Assembly (NCBI RefSeq): GCF_937616625.2
Contig: NC_065570.1
Location: 22,530,046 to 22,594,045 of the forward strand
Direction: 5' to 3'
Length of the DNA: 64,000 nucleotides
Origin: Mercurialis annua
Lineage: Eukaryota > Streptophyta > Magnoliopsida > Malpighiales > Euphorbiaceae
Under the pieces are notes generated by a model. The model saw nothing but the letters and a program-made list of their open reading frames with translations, was not told where the DNA came from and ran no database searches. Positions 1 through 12,818 of this stretch are shown here, piece by piece. The first letter of the stretch is position 1. The number at the start of each line of letters is the position of its first letter. Both the position numbers and the translations under genes were made by a program.

Positions 1-594
1 CCGAATAACATAACAAGAAACTCGTAATGTCCATAACGAGTTCGAAAAACAGTCTTCTGAATGTCATTGTCGCGAATCTTCAGCTGATGATAGCCTGATC
101 TCATGTCGATCTTGGAGAAGTACTTTGCTCCTTGTAACTGATCGAACAAATCGTCGATTCTAGGTAACGGATATTTGTTCTTTATCGTCACCTTGTTCAG
201 CTGTCGATAGTCAATACATAGTCGAAGCGATCCATCATTCTTTTTCACAAATAATACTGGTGTACCCGACGGGGATACACTCGGTCTGATGAAACCGCGA
301 TCAAATAATTCTTCTAGTTGATCCTTAAATTCTTTGAGCTCTGCTGGGGTCATTCAATAAGGAGGTATCGATATCGGCTTCGTGCCAGGATCCAATTCGA
401 TACAAAACTCAATCTCGCGATCTGGGGTAATCCAGGTAGTTCCTCTGGAAATACGTCCGGATACTCAGATACTACTGGTACGTCGCTTAAGTTTACACTT
501 TTCTTCTCCACGTCTCGTACTATCGCTAAGAATCCTTGACATCCCTTCTTTAACATACGACAAGCTTTAATAGCTAAGATAATACTCGTAGGAA
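1..594 (-). pseudogene. Ty3/gypsy pol fragment: protease-RT linker and N-terminal RT
   Basis: Read on the minus strand, this is the stretch between protease and reverse transcriptase followed by the RT fingers/palm of a Ty3/gypsy retrotransposon. Visible motifs are the linker VVSEYPDVFPEELPGLP (about 440-490), then [38 protein letters not shown] and a [17 protein letters not shown] segment that runs off the window start, so the catalytic FVDD box lies outside. The reading frame changes near 425-430 and an in-frame TGA lies at 354-356, so the copy is dead. The right end stops abruptly in satellite at about 595, with no LTR or TSD. The linker and RT wording resemble the chromovirus at 24266-30035, but this copy is in the opposite orientation and is a separate insertion. 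Confidence 0.9.
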
Positions 595-2042
595 AAACGT
601 TATGAAACAAATCCAAACATTTCACATTTTTAGCGATTTAAGCCGAACGTTTGGATTTGTTTACAAACGTTACGAAACAAAACCAAACATTTAAAAGATT
701 ACGAAACAAATCCAAACGTTTCCCCTTTGTAGCGATATATGCCAAATGTTTACAAACGTTACAAAACAAACCCAAACGTTTCACCTGTTTAGCAACTTAA
801 GCCAAACTTTTAAACCGTTACGAAACAAAACAAACGTCTCCCCTTTTTAGCAATTGAAGCCAAACGTTTACAAACGTTACGAAACAAAATCAAATGTTTC
901 ACCTTTTTAGCGATTTAAGTCAAATATGCAAAACGTTATGCAACAAACAAACGTTCACCTTTTTAGCAATTTAAGCCAAACGTTACGAAACAAACTTTTA
1001 ACCTTTTTAGCAATTTAAGCCAAACATTTAGAAACGTTACAAAACAAAACCAAGCGTTTCACGTTTTTAGCGATATACGCCAAAAGTTTAGAACCTTACG
1101 AAACAAATCAAAATGTTTCACCTTTTTAGCGATTTAAGTCAAACGTTTCAAACGTTACAAAACAAATTCAAACGTTTGTCCTTTTTAGCGATTTAAGCCA
1201 AACATTTAAAACGTTATGAAACAAATTCAAACGTTTCACCTTTTTAGCAATTGAAGCCAAACGTTTAAAACGTTACAAAACAAATCGAAATGTTTCACCT
1301 TTTTAGCGATTTAAGCCAAACGTTTCAAACGTTATGAGACAAATCCAAACGTTTTTATTTTTTAGCGATTTAAGCCAAACATTTAAAACGTTATGAAACA
1401 AATCCAAACGTTTCACCTTTTTAGCAATTGAAGCCAAACGTTTAAAACGTTACGAAACAAATCGAAATGTTTCACCTTTTTAGCGATTTAAGCGAAACGT
1501 TTCAAACGTTATGAAACAAATCCAAACGTTTTTCCTTTAAGTGATTTAAGCCAAACATTTGAAACGTTACGAAACAAATCCAAACGTTTCACCTTTTTTG
1601 CGATTGAAGCCAAACGTTTAAAACGTTACGAAACAAATGCAAACGTTTTGCCTTTTTAGCGATTTAAGCCAAACTGCTGGATTTGTTATCAAACGTTATG
1701 AAACAAAACCAAACGTTTCACCTATATAGCAATTTAATCCAAACGTTATGAAACAAAACCAAACGTTTAACTTTTTTAGCGATTGAAGCCAAACATTTAC
1801 AAATGTTGCGAAACAAAACCAAATGTTTCACCTTTTTAGCAATTTAAGCCAAACGTTTAAACGTTAAGAAACCAATCCAAACGTTTAAAATGTTACGAAA
1901 CAAATCCAAACGTTTCACATTTTTAGCGATTTAAGCCAAGCGTTTACAAACGTTACGAAACAAAACTAAATGTTTCACCTTTTTAGCGATTTAAGCCAAA
2001 TGGTTACTAATGTTATGAAACCAATCAAAACGTTTCACCTTT
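595..2042 (+). repeat. 60-bp satellite array, forward block 1
   Basis: Diverged tandem copies of the 60-bp monomer that fills most of this window. Each monomer has two 30-bp halves that both start with CCAAACGTTT. The first half continues with CACCTTTTTA and GCGATTTAAG. The second continues with ACAAACGTTA and CGAAACAAAT. Many second halves here are the shorter 29-bp form with TTTAAAACG in place of TTTACAAACG. Copies differ mainly by CG to CA or TG changes and by small deletions. No gene is seen. Confidence 0.97.
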
Positions 2043-2216
2043 GGAATTGTGTAATATCCTTAATATTTATAATAAAATAATAATTTTAAAATAAATATTT
2101 TATCTTTTTAATTTTAACATCTGATATTTTAAATTTAAATGTTAGATAAATATTCATAGGTAATTATAGATTTTTATAATACTAATTTACATTACTAAAG
2201 CCCTAATTTACCTCTC

Positions 2217-2226
2217 TATATATATA
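2217..2226 (+). promoter_or_regulatory. Candidate TATA box of the LTR
   Basis: TATATATATA about 165 bp inside the LTR, where a U3 promoter could lie. Inferred from composition and position only. Confidence 0.3.
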
Positions 2227-2840
2227 CACGTATATGTGTACTCTTCATAGAAATCCTAATTTGAAATAGAAAAAAAAAACAAATTTCGGCTCTTAACTTG
2301 TTAAACCAATAATAATTTCTTCTTTTCTACCGCGGTGTTAATCGAAGATTCATGTGTTATACAGAGGCATAGCAGTAAATCCATTTCATCATTATCAATT
2401 TTTGTTTCTTCCATATGCAGTATCAATTAGGTAATTCTCTGTTTTCTATTTCTCATGGCTTTTTCTCATTTAATCATGTCATTGTCATCTAGTCCATGTC
2501 ACCATTTTATTTCCACTTCATTGTTTAACCACATTTCACTTCCATGCCCATCAATTTTAACATTTTTCCCATGTCCTGGGGTATTCAAAACCGGCCTCTA
2601 TTCTTTTATAACAAAAACTGGCATCTTGATTGCTTCTGAAATAAGACTCGTGTATATTAGGATTTGATTAATCACAACACTACGAATATCATGAAAATTT
2701 TATTTTAACTCTTAACACTTCGGCTCTTGCCCAAATAATGTTTCAAATCTAAATTATTTGAATAATACGTAATGATTGTTATTTCAAATAACTATTTACG
2801 ATTTTGTATAATTAAACAGTCCACAGTTATTTAATATTTT

Positions 2841-2880
2841 ATGAATTATATTTATAATTTATGAATTATATTTATAATTT
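2841..2880 (+). repeat. Perfect 20-bp direct tandem repeat inside the LTR
   Basis: ATGAATTATATTTATAATTT occurs twice head to tail with no mismatch, probably from replication slippage. It is unrelated to the satellite. Confidence 0.9.
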
Positions 2881-4016
2881 AGTTCAAATATTAATAATAT
2901 AACTATAAATAATTTTAAAATTCATCGGAACTACTACACGTTGTTGGAATCATTTTGGTCCCTAAATTTATTCATTGTTCTCCATTCAATTCGCATTCTT
3001 TATCCTATTAGAAATTTCTATAAAACTTAATCGATACACATTTTTTACTAACTCCTCTTACGTGATTCGTTATTTGAGTTGTTAATTTGTGACTAGTATG
3101 GAATTGGATTTTCTCTGCTTATCAGGTGAGTGGTAATTGTAGTGCACGACGAGTTTCATTTTTGTTTTAAATCAACTTTCAATTCATTACTTTTATCTAG
3201 AGTATTTTATTTCAGTAAAACTCTATTTGAACTCTTTAGCGTATTAATTTCTTTAAAGTGTTAGGGAGCAAGCCCTTAGTATCTTTGTCAATATTCTGAC
3301 TATGGTGTTTGTTAAATTTCCGTTTTCAATACATATATTTGATTAAAATTTATTATTGCTTATTTTCTTTGTATATCTGGATTATTATTGTTTATATGTC
3401 TTGCTGAATTTCGTTATTTGAACTCTGATTATTTTTCTCTGATTTGATTAAATATTATACCTATGATTTTAAACCGGTACATGTGCTTAGTATGTATTCT
3501 GTTTTTGGCTCTGTCGTGAGGAGCATAACGATATAGGATTATTAAAAATACCATGCATCATTCTCTGAACTGCATTAGATATTTGCATTGATCTTAGTTG
3601 TAGTAGATCAACATATATGTTTTGGTAGCGTGCTTTCCATTTATCTGGCCTTTGGTGATGTGGAGGATCATCACTCTATGATACTGTAAGGGGTGTTTTG
3701 AACTTAATTTACTTATATGACTATATTTTATTTATTTTTTACTATTATGTTTTATATTATGTATTGTTGGATTTCCTTAATCTAATCTGTTTTATTTATA
3801 AAAATAGTTTATAAAATGTCCATGTGTATGCATGTTCCCTTCAGTTGTGTACTATGATTATCATTCACTGGGCATTAGCTCAACCCACGTTTTCTCTGTT
3901 ATTTTTATTTGATTCAGATTACGTTATCCGATTCTGTTAGCAGTCAAGTCATAGGAGCTTATTTCAGACTTCTTCTTTGGCTCACTTTATGTTATTTTTG
4001 GACCAGGCTATCTTTG

Positions 4017-4022
4017 AATAAA
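4017..4022 (+). terminator. Candidate polyadenylation signal of the LTR
   Basis: AATAAA about 190 bp before the LTR end, in the expected R-region position for a retrotransposon LTR. Not proven. Confidence 0.35.
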
Positions 4023-4210
4023 TTGTAATCTGTAGAACACCGCAGTTTACTTTTGGGATTTCACTTTCGCTATGTTTGTTAGACTTATGTTCCTTTTATT
4101 ATAACTATTACGTTATTTGTTCTTTTTTGTAGTTTCTTATTATTAGGCTTGCATAAGTTGAGACAACCTTAATTTATGCGCCAGTCACGATCTGGTTTCG
4201 GGTCGGGTCA

Positions 4211-4425
4211 ATTTTTTAATGTTATAAATGTTTTGATTTGTTTCATAATGTTTTAAACGTTTGCATTGGTTTTGTAACGTTTGTAAATGTTTCGTAATAT
4301 TTGTAAACGTTTGGCTTAAACCGCTAAAAAGATAAAATGTTAGGATTTGTTTCGTAACATTTGTAAACGTTTGGCTTAAATCGCTAAAAAGGTTAAACGT
4401 TTGGTTTTGTTTCGTACGTTCATAA
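4211..4425 (-). repeat. 60-bp satellite, reverse block
   Basis: Satellite monomers on the minus strand, recognised by TTTGGCTTAAATCGCTAAAA strings. They lie directly after the LTR, while the block before the LTR is forward. The array returns to forward near 4425, within AACGTT-like sequence. The 89-residue minus-strand frame at 4185-4454 is satellite translation, not a gene. Confidence 0.93.
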
Positions 4426-6095
4426 ACGTTGTAAACATTACAAAACAAATCCAAATGATACGAAACAAATTACGAAACAAATCCAAATGTTTCACCATTT
4501 TAGCGATTTAAGCCAAACGTTTAGAAACGTTACGAAACAAATCCAAACGATTTACTTTTTTAGCGATTAAATCCAAACGTTTACAAAAGTCACGAAACAA
4601 ATCCAAACATCACATTTTTATTGTTTGAAGCCAAACGTTTACAAACTTTACGAAACAAATTCTAGCATTTCACCTTTTTAGTAATTTAAGCCAAACGTTT
4701 AAAACAATACGAAACACATCCAAACGTTTAAAATGTTACAAAACAAATCCAAACGTTTAAAACGTTAGGAAACAAATCCAGATGTTTCACCTTTTTAGTG
4801 ATTGAATCCAAACGTTTACAAACGTTACGAAACAAAACCAAATGTTTTCCCTTTTTAGCGAATTAAGCCAAACGCTTACAAACATTGCGAAACAAATCCA
4901 AACGTTTCACCTTTTTAGTGATTTAACCCAAACATTTAAATAGCAAGAAGTCCTAAATGAAGGCTATTTCTGTCTTAAGCGCAGTAGTTATCGGGTCAAG
5001 AAGCACTAGAGAAAGGGGGGCTAAGTGAAATACTTCTTTAAGACGCAAACATTACGAAACCAATCCAAACGTTTCATATTTTTAGCAATTTAAGCCAAAA
5101 CTTTACAAACGTAACAAAACAAATCCAAAAGTTTCACCTTTTTAGCAATTTAAGCCAAACGATTAAAACGTTACGAAATCAATCCAAACGTTTAAAACAT
5201 TACAAAAACAATCCAAACCTTTCACCTTTTTAGCTATTTAAGCCAAACGTTTACAAACGTTACGAAACAAAACCAAACGTTTCCCCTTTTTAGCGATCTA
5301 AGCCAAACGTATAAAACGTTATGAAACCAAAAATGTTACGAAACAAATCCAAACGTTTCACCTTTTTAGCGATTTAAGCCAAATGTTTAAAACGTAACAA
5401 AAACAATCCAAACGTTTAAAACGTAACAAAAACAATCCAAACGTTTAAAACGTTACGAAACAAATCCAAACGTGTCACGTTTCACCTTGTAGCGATTTAA
5501 GCCAAAAGTTTACAAACGTTACGAAACAAATCCAAACGTTTCACCTTTTTAGTGATTGAATCCAAACATTTGCAAATGTTACGAAAAAATTCCAAACGTT
5601 TTGCATTTTTAGCAATTAAAGCCAAACGTTACGAAAGAAATCCAAATGTTTCACATTTTTAGCAATTTAAGCCAAATGTTTACAAATGTTACGAAACAAA
5701 TCCAAACATTTCAACTTTTTAGCAATTTAAGCCAAACATTAACAAACGTTACGAAACAATTCCAAAACGTTGCCTCTTTATATCGATTTAAACCAAACGT
5801 GTAAAACGTCACGAAACCAATCCAAATGTTTAAAATATTACGAAACAAATCCGAACGTTTCACCTTTTTAGCGATTTAAGAAAAACATTTAAAACATCAC
5901 AAAACCAATCCAAATTTTTCCCCTTTTTAGCAATTTAAACCAAATGTTTATAAACATTACGAAACAAATCCAAATGTTTCACCTTTTTAGCGATTTAAGC
6001 CAAACGTTTAAAAAGTTAAAAAACAAATCCTGACGTTTAACCGGTTTAGCGATTTAATACAAAGATTTAAAACGTTACAAAATAAATCCAAACGT
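4426..6095 (+). repeat. 60-bp satellite, forward block with one foreign island
   Basis: Forward monomers mixing 60-bp and 29-bp units. Non-satellite sequence at 4939-5046 interrupts it and is listed separately. The block ends by flipping strand at about 6096 inside an AACGTT palindrome. Confidence 0.95.
4939..5046. other. Anonymous ~108-bp island in satellite
   Basis: A short GC-richer stretch unlike the monomer, flanked on both sides by forward satellite. It carries a 7-bp inverted pair, AAGAAGT at 4945-4951 and ACTTCTT at 5032-5038, and a GAAAGGGGGG tract at 5011-5020. It could be a tiny MITE or a captured scrap of another element. No coding frame or known family is recognised. Confidence 0.6.
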
Positions 6096-6568
6096 TCGTA
6101 ATATTTTAAACGTTTGGATTGGTTTCGTAACGTTTTAAAAGCCTAAATCGCTAAAAAGGTGAAACGTTTGGTTTTGTTTCGTAACGTTTGTAAACGTTTG
6201 GATTAAATTGCTAAAAAGGGGAAACATTTGATTTTTTTTCGTAACGTTTGTAAACGCTTGAATTTGTGTCGTTACGTTTGTAAACGTTCGGCTTAAATCG
6301 CTAAAAAGGTGAAACGTTTGGATATCTTTTGTAACGTTTGTAAACGTTTGGTTTTAAATAGCTAAAAAGGTGAGACGTTTGGATTTGTTTCATAACGTTT
6401 GTAAACGTTTGGCTGAAATTGATTAAAAGGCGAAACGTTTGGATTTGTTTTGTAATGTTTTTCAACGTTTGCCTTAAATTTCTAAAAAAGGGAAACGTTT
6501 GGTTTTATTTTGTAACTTTTGTAAACGTTTGGCTTAAAACGCAAAAAATGTGAAACGTTTGGATTTGT
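6096..6568 (-). repeat. 60-bp satellite, reverse block
   Basis: About eight monomers on the minus strand between two forward blocks. The left switch is at AACGTT (about 6093-6098). The right switch is at about 6569, within GTTTCAC, which is shared between the two orientations. Confidence 0.93.
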
Positions 6569-7705
6569 TTCACCTTTTTAGCGATTTAAGCCAAACATTT
6601 ACAAAGGTTACAAAACAAAACCAAATGTTTAAAACGTTATGAAACTAAACTAAACGTTTCACCTTTTAAGATTTAAGCCAAACGTTTATTAACGTTATGA
6701 AACAAAACCAAACGTTGCAGATTTTTAGCGAGTTAAGCCAAACGTTTACAAAACCAATCCAAACGTTTAAAATATTACAAAACAAATCCAAATGTTTGGC
6801 CTTTTCGCGATTTAATCCAAACATTTACAACGTTACGAAACCAATCCAAACGTTTCCCCTTTTTTAGCGATTTAAGCTAAACATTTAAAACGTTGCAAAA
6901 CCAATCCAAACGTTTCACCTTTTTAGCGATATAAGCCAAACGTTTATGAACGTTACGAAACAAAACAAGACTTTTCATATTTTTAGCAATTTACGCCAAA
7001 CGTTTACAAAACCAATCCAAATGTTTAAAACATTACGAAATAAATCCAAAAGTTTCGCCTTTTTATCGATTTAAGCCAAATGTTTACAATGTTACAAAAC
7101 CAATCCAAACTTTTCACCTTTTTAGCGATTTAATCCAAACGTCTACAAATGATACGAAAGAAATCCAAACGTTTACAAACGTTACGAAACAAATCCAAAA
7201 GTTTATAAACGTTACGAAACAAATCCAAACGTTTCACCTTTTAAACGATTGAAGCCAAACGTTTACGAAACAAAAACAAACGTTTCACCTTTTTAGTGGT
7301 TTCACCTTTTTAGAGATTTAAGCCAAATGTTTGCAAACGATAAAAAACAAATCCAAACATTTCCCCTTTTTAAGCCATTTAAAGCCAAACGTTTACAAAC
7401 ATTACGAAACAAATCCAAACGTCTCACCTTTTTAGTGATTTAAGCCAAACGTTTAAAACATTACGAAACCAATCCAAATGATTAAAACGTTACAAAAAAA
7501 ATCCAAATTTTTCACCTTTTTGGCGATTTATGCCAAATGTTTACAATCGTTACGAAACAAATCCAAACGTTTCACCGTTTTAGCGATTTAAGGAAAACGT
7601 TTAAAACGTTACGAAACCAATCCAAACGTTTCCCCTTTATGAAACCAATCCAAACGTTTCCCCTTTACGAAACCAATCCAAACGTTTAAAACGTTACGAA
7701 ACCAA
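6569..7705 (+). repeat. 60-bp satellite, forward block
   Basis: Forward monomers with many AAACCAATCC variants and 29-bp units. The block ends at a switch inside AAACGTTT near 7700. Confidence 0.95.
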
Positions 7706-8349
7706 TCCAAACGTTTAAATCGCTAATAAGGTGAAACGTTTGGATTTGTTTTGTAACGTTATAAATGTTTGGATTGGTTTTGTAAAGTTTTAATTATTTT
7801 GCTTAAATCGCTAAAAAGGTGAAACCTTTGGATTAGTTTTGTAACATTTGTAAATGTTTGGCTTAAATCGTAAAAAAGAGAAAACGTTTGGATTTGTTTC
7901 ATAATGTTTGGATTGGTTTCGTAACGTTTTAAATGTTTGGTTAAATCGCTAAAAAGGTGAAACATTTAGATTTGTTTCGTAACGTTTGTAAAAGTTTGGC
8001 TTAAATCTCAAAAAAAAAAAGAAACTTTTGGATTTGTTTGCTAACGTTTTAAACGTTTGTATTGGTTTCGTAACGTTTTAAACGTTTGGATTGGTTTCGT
8101 AACGTTTTAAATGTTTGGCTTTAATCGCTAAAATGGTGAAATGTTTGGCTTAAATTGCTGAAAATATGAAACGTTTGCATTTGTATCGTAGAGTTTGTAA
8201 ATATTTGGTTTAAATCGCTAAAAAGGGGAAACGTTAGGATACAAATCCAAACGTTTCACATTTTAGCATTCAAGCCAAACGTTTGGATTTTTTTCGTATC
8301 GATTTAAATGTTTGGATTTTTTTCGTAATGCTTTAAACGTTTAGATTGG
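7706..8349 (-). repeat. 60-bp satellite, mainly reverse with a ~40-bp forward insert
   Basis: Mostly minus-strand monomers. A partial forward unit lies at about 8241-8281 and returns to reverse at an AAACGTTT palindrome. The 68-residue minus-strand frame at 7759-7965 is satellite translation. Confidence 0.9.
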
Positions 8350-8560
8350 TTTCAAACGTTTAAAACGTTACAAAACACATCCAAACGTTTAAAGCATTAC
8401 GAAACAAATCCAAGGGTTTAAAACGTTAAGAAACAAATTCAAACATTTAAAACGTTACAAAACCAATACCAACGTTTAAAAAATTACGAAACAAATCCAA
8501 AAGTTCAAAATATTACAAAACCAATCCAAACGTTTGAAACGTTACGAAACAAATCCAAAC
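8350..8560 (+). repeat. Tandem block of the 29-bp short satellite unit
   Basis: About seven consecutive units of only the second half-monomer in its 29-bp form (TTTAAAACGTTAC then GAAACAAATCCAAACG), with the CACCTTTTTAGCGATTTAAG half missing. This shows that the two half-monomers can amplify independently. Confidence 0.85.
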
Positions 8561-8660
8561 TTTTCACCTTTTTAGCGATTTAAACCAAACGTTTACAAAC
8601 ATTACGAAACAAATCCAAACGTTTCACCTTTTTAGTAATTTAAGCCACACATTTACAAAC

Positions 8661-10749
8661 ATTACAAAACAAAACCAAATGTTTCATCTTTTTAGCGATC
8701 TAAGCCAAACGTTTACAAAAGTTACGAAACAAATTCAAAGGTTTCACATTTTTAGCGATTGAAGCAAAACGTTTACAAACGTTATGACACAACCAAATGT
8801 TTTACCTTTTTAGCGATTGAAGCCAAACGTTTACAAACATTACGAAACCAAACCAAACATTTCACCTATTTAGCAATTGAAGCCAAACGTTTACAAACGT
8901 TATGAAACAAATCCAAACATTTCACATTTTTAGCGATTTAAGCCAAACATTTAAATCGTTTATACACGTTACGAAACAAATCCAAACGTTTCACATTTTT
9001 AGCGATTTAAGCTAAATATTTACAAACGGTTCACATTTTTAAATATTTAAGCTAAACCTTTAAAATGTTACAAAACCAATCCAAACGTTTAAAACGTTAC
9101 GAAAAAAATCCAAACATTCCATCTTTTTTAGCGATTTAAACCAAACGTTTAAAACGTTACGAAACAAATCCAAACGTTTCACTTTTTTTAGCGATTTAAG
9201 CCAAATGTTAACAACGCTACGAAACCAATCCTAACGCTTAAAACGTTACGAAATAAATTCTAACATTTCACATTTTTAGTGATTTAAGCCAGACGTTTAA
9301 AACGTTACGAAACAAATCCTAATGTTTCACATTTGCAGCGATTTAAGCCAAACGTTTACAAACGTTATAAAACAAATCCAAACGTTTCACCTTTTTAGCG
9401 ATTTAAGTCAAAATGTTTACAAACATTTCGAAACAAATCCAAATGTTTCACCATTTTAGCGATTTAAGCCAAACTTTTACAAATATTACGAAAAAAAACC
9501 AAATGTTTCACCTTTTTAGCGATTTCTACCAAAAGTTTAAAATGTTATAAAAATAATTCAAACGTTTAAAACATTACGACACCAATCCAAACGTTTACGA
9601 AACAAGACCAAACGTTTCCCTTTTTTAGCGATTTATGCAAAACGTTTAAAACGTTACGAAACCAATCCCAACGTTTTACCTTTTTAGCCAAATAAGCCAA
9701 ACGGTTACAAACGTTAAGAAACAAATACTAACGTTTCACCTTTTTAGCGATTTAAGCCAAACATTAAAAAACGTTATGAAACACAAACAAACCAAACGTT
9801 ACCCCTTTTTAGCGATATAAGCCAAACGTTTACAAACATTACGAAAGAAATCCAAACGATTTGCCTTTTTAGCGATTTAAGCTGAACGTTTACAAACGTT
9901 ACGAAACAAATCCTATCGTTTCACCTTTTTATTGATTTAAGCCAAACGTATAAAACTTTACGAAACAAAACCAAACGTTTCACCTTTTTTGCGATTTAAG
10001 ACAAACATTTACAAACGTTACGAAACAAATCCAAACATTTCCCCCTTTTTATCAATTTATGCCAAACATTTAAAATGTTACGAAACTTATCCAAACGTTT
10101 AAAAAATTACGAAAAAAATCCAAACGTTTCACCTTTTTAGCGATTTAAGTCAAAATGTTTACAAACATTTCGAAACAAATCCAAATGTCTCACCTTTTTA
10201 GCGATTTAAGCCAAACTTTTACAAACGTTACAAAAAAAAAAACAAATGTTTCACCTTTTTAGCGATTTCTACCAAAAGTTTAAAATGTTACAAAACTAAT
10301 TCAAACGTTTAAAGCATTACGAAACCAATCCAAACATTTACGAAACAAGACCAAATGTTTCCCTTTTTTAGCGATTTATGCAAAACGTTTAAAACGTTAA
10401 GAAACCAATCCCAACGTTTCACCTTTTTAGCGATATAAGCCAAATGGTAACAAACGTTATGAAATAAATACAAACGTTTCACCTTTTTATCGATTTAAGC
10501 CAAACATTAAAAAATGTTATGAAATAAAAACAAACCAAACGCTTCTACTTTTTAGCGATTTAAGCCAAACGTTTACAAACATTACGAAAGAAATCCAAAC
10601 GTTTTACCTTTTTAGCGATTTAAGCTAAACGTTTACAAACGTTACGAAACAAATCCAATCGTTTCACCTTTTTAGCGATTTAGGCCAAACGTATAAAGCT
10701 TTACGAAACAAAACCAAACATTTCACCTTTTTTGAAATTTAAGACAAAC
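8661..10749 (+). repeat. Satellite higher-order repeat, copy 1 (~2.09 kb)
   Basis: First of three long repeats made of about 35 diverged monomers. Boundaries are set at the marker ATTACAAAACAAAACC. Diagnostic variants in order are the ATTTAAATCGTTTATACACG junction at about 8950, the AAGTCAAAATG marker at 9405 and 10147, and the AACAAGACC-type marker at 9601 and 10344. The two AAGTCAAAATG marks, 742 bp apart, reveal an internal duplication. Confidence 0.88.
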
Positions 10750-12818
10750 ATTACAAAACAAAACCAAATGTTTCATCTTTTTAGCGATTTAAGCCAAACG
10801 TTTACAAAAGTTACGAAACAAATCCATAAGTTTCACATTTTTAGCGATTGAAGCCAAACGTTTACAAAAGTTATGAAACAAAACCAAATGTTTTACCTTT
10901 TTAGCGATAGAAGCCAAACGTTTACAAACATTATGAAACAAAACCAAACATTTCGCCTATTTAACAATTGAAGCCAAGCGTTTACAAACGTTATGAAACA
11001 AATCCAAACATTTCACATTTTTAGCGATTTAAGCCAAACATTTAAATCGTTTATACACGTTACGAAACAAATCCAAACGTTTCACATTTTTTGCGATTTA
11101 AGCTAAATATTTACAAACGGTTCACCTTTTTAGATATTTAAGCAAAACCATTAAAATGGTACAAAACCAATCCAAACGTTTAAAATGTTACGAAAAAAAT
11201 CCAAACATTTCATTTTTTTAGCGATTTAAACCAAACGTTTAAAACGTTACGAAACAAATCCAAACGTTTCATTTTTTTTAGCGATTTAAGCCAAATGTTA
11301 ACAACGCTACGAAACCAATCCTAACGTTTAAAAAATAACGAAATAAATTCTAACATTTCACATTTTTAGCGATTTAAGCCAGACGTTTAAAACGTTACGA
11401 AACAATTCCTAATGTTTCACATTCGCAGTGATTTAATCCAAACGTTTCACCTTTTAAGCAATTTAAGTCAAAATGTTTACAAACATTTCGAAACAAATCC
11501 AAATGTTTCACCTTTTTAGCGATTTAAGCCAAACTTTTACAAATGTTACGAAAAAAAACCAAATGTTTCACCTTTTTAGCGATTTCTACCAAAACTTTAA
11601 AATGTTAGAAAACTAATTCAAACGTTTAAAACATTACGAAACCAATCCAAACGTTTACGAAACAAGACCAAACGTTTCCCTTTTTTAGGGATTTATGCGA
11701 AACGTTTAAAACGTTACGAAACCAATCCCAACGTCTTACCTTTTTAGCGATATAAGCCAAACGGTTACAAACTTTACGAAACAAATACTAACGTTTCACC
11801 TTTTTAGCGATTTAAGCCAAACATTAAAAAACGTTATGAAACAAAAACAAACAAAACGTTTCCCCTTTTTAGCTATATAAGCCAAACGTTTACAAACATT
11901 ACGAAAGAAATCCAAACGATTTGCCTTTTTAGCGATTTAAGCTGAACGTTTACAAACGTTATGAAACAAATCCAATTGTTTCACCTTTTTAGCGATTTAA
12001 GCCAAACGTATAAAACTTTACGAAACAAAACCAAACGTTTCACCTTTTTTGCGATTTAAGACAAACATTTACAAACGTTACGATACAAATCCAAACATTT
12101 CCCCTTTTTATCAATTTATGCCAAACGTTTAAAACGTTACGAAACTTATCCAAACGTTTAAAACGTTACGAAACAAATCCAAACGTTTCACCTTTTTAGT
12201 GATTTAAGTCAAAATGTTTACAAACATTTCGAAACCAAAACCAAATGTTTCATCTTTTTAGCGATTTAAGCGAAACTTTTACAAACGTTACAAAAAAAAA
12301 CCAAATGTTTCACCTTTTTAGCGATTTCTACCAAAAGTTTAAAATGTTACAAAACTAGTTCAAACGTTTAAAATATTACGAAACCAATCCAAACGTTTAC
12401 GAAACAAGATCAAATGTTTCCCTTTTTTAGCGATTTATGAAAAACGTTTAAAACATTAAGGAACCAATCCCTACGTTTCACCTTTTTAGGGATATAAGTC
12501 AAACGGTTACAAACATTACGAAACAAATACTAACGTTTCACCTTTTTAGCGATTTAATCCAAGCATTAAAAAATGTTATGAAACAAAAACAAACCAAACG
12601 TTTCCCCTTTTTAGCAATTTAAGCCAAACGTTTACAAACATTACGAAAGAAATCCAAACGTTTTGCCTTTTTAGCGATTTAAGCTAAACGTTTACAAACG
12701 TTACGAAACAAATCCAATCGTTTTACCTTTTTAGCGATTTAGGCCAAACGTATAAAGCTTTACGAAACAAAACCAAACGTTTCACCTTTTTTGCGATTTA
12801 AGACAAACATTTACAAAG
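10750..12818 (+). repeat. Satellite higher-order repeat, copy 2 (~2.07 kb)
   Basis: Second copy, with the same private variants in the same order: TTTATACACG junction at about 11041, AAGTCAAAATG at 11465 and 12206, and AACAAGAC/AACAAGAT at 11661 and 12403. The internal 741-bp duplication is kept. It joins copy 1 directly. Confidence 0.88.

Larger units (their letters stand above)
2043..4210 (+). mobile_element. Long LTR of a Ty3/gypsy-type element (solo LTR or 3' LTR remnant)
   Basis: A 2.1-kb AT-rich non-satellite block with LTR hallmarks. It begins with TGTAATATCC at 2050 and ends with GGTCGGGTCA at 4210, that is TG...CA. It holds a TATA-like run at 2217-2226 and an AATAAA signal at 4017-4022. 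The sequence just before the ending (CGCCAGTCACGATC) resembles the end of the LTR at 17154-20213 (CGCCGGTCGCGATTC). The few bases before the TG (TTGGAATTG, 2041-2049) could be a PPT remnant, in which case this is a 3' LTR whose body has been lost. I find no convincing 5-bp target duplication (AATTG against ATTTT). Satellite is forward on the left and reverse on the right. The open frame at 2455-2667 has no recognisable domain and is taken as chance. Confidence 0.72.

Noticed and set aside
2455..2667. 70-residue open frame
   Set aside because: Inside the LTR at 2050-4210, AT/pyrimidine-rich, with no recognisable domain.
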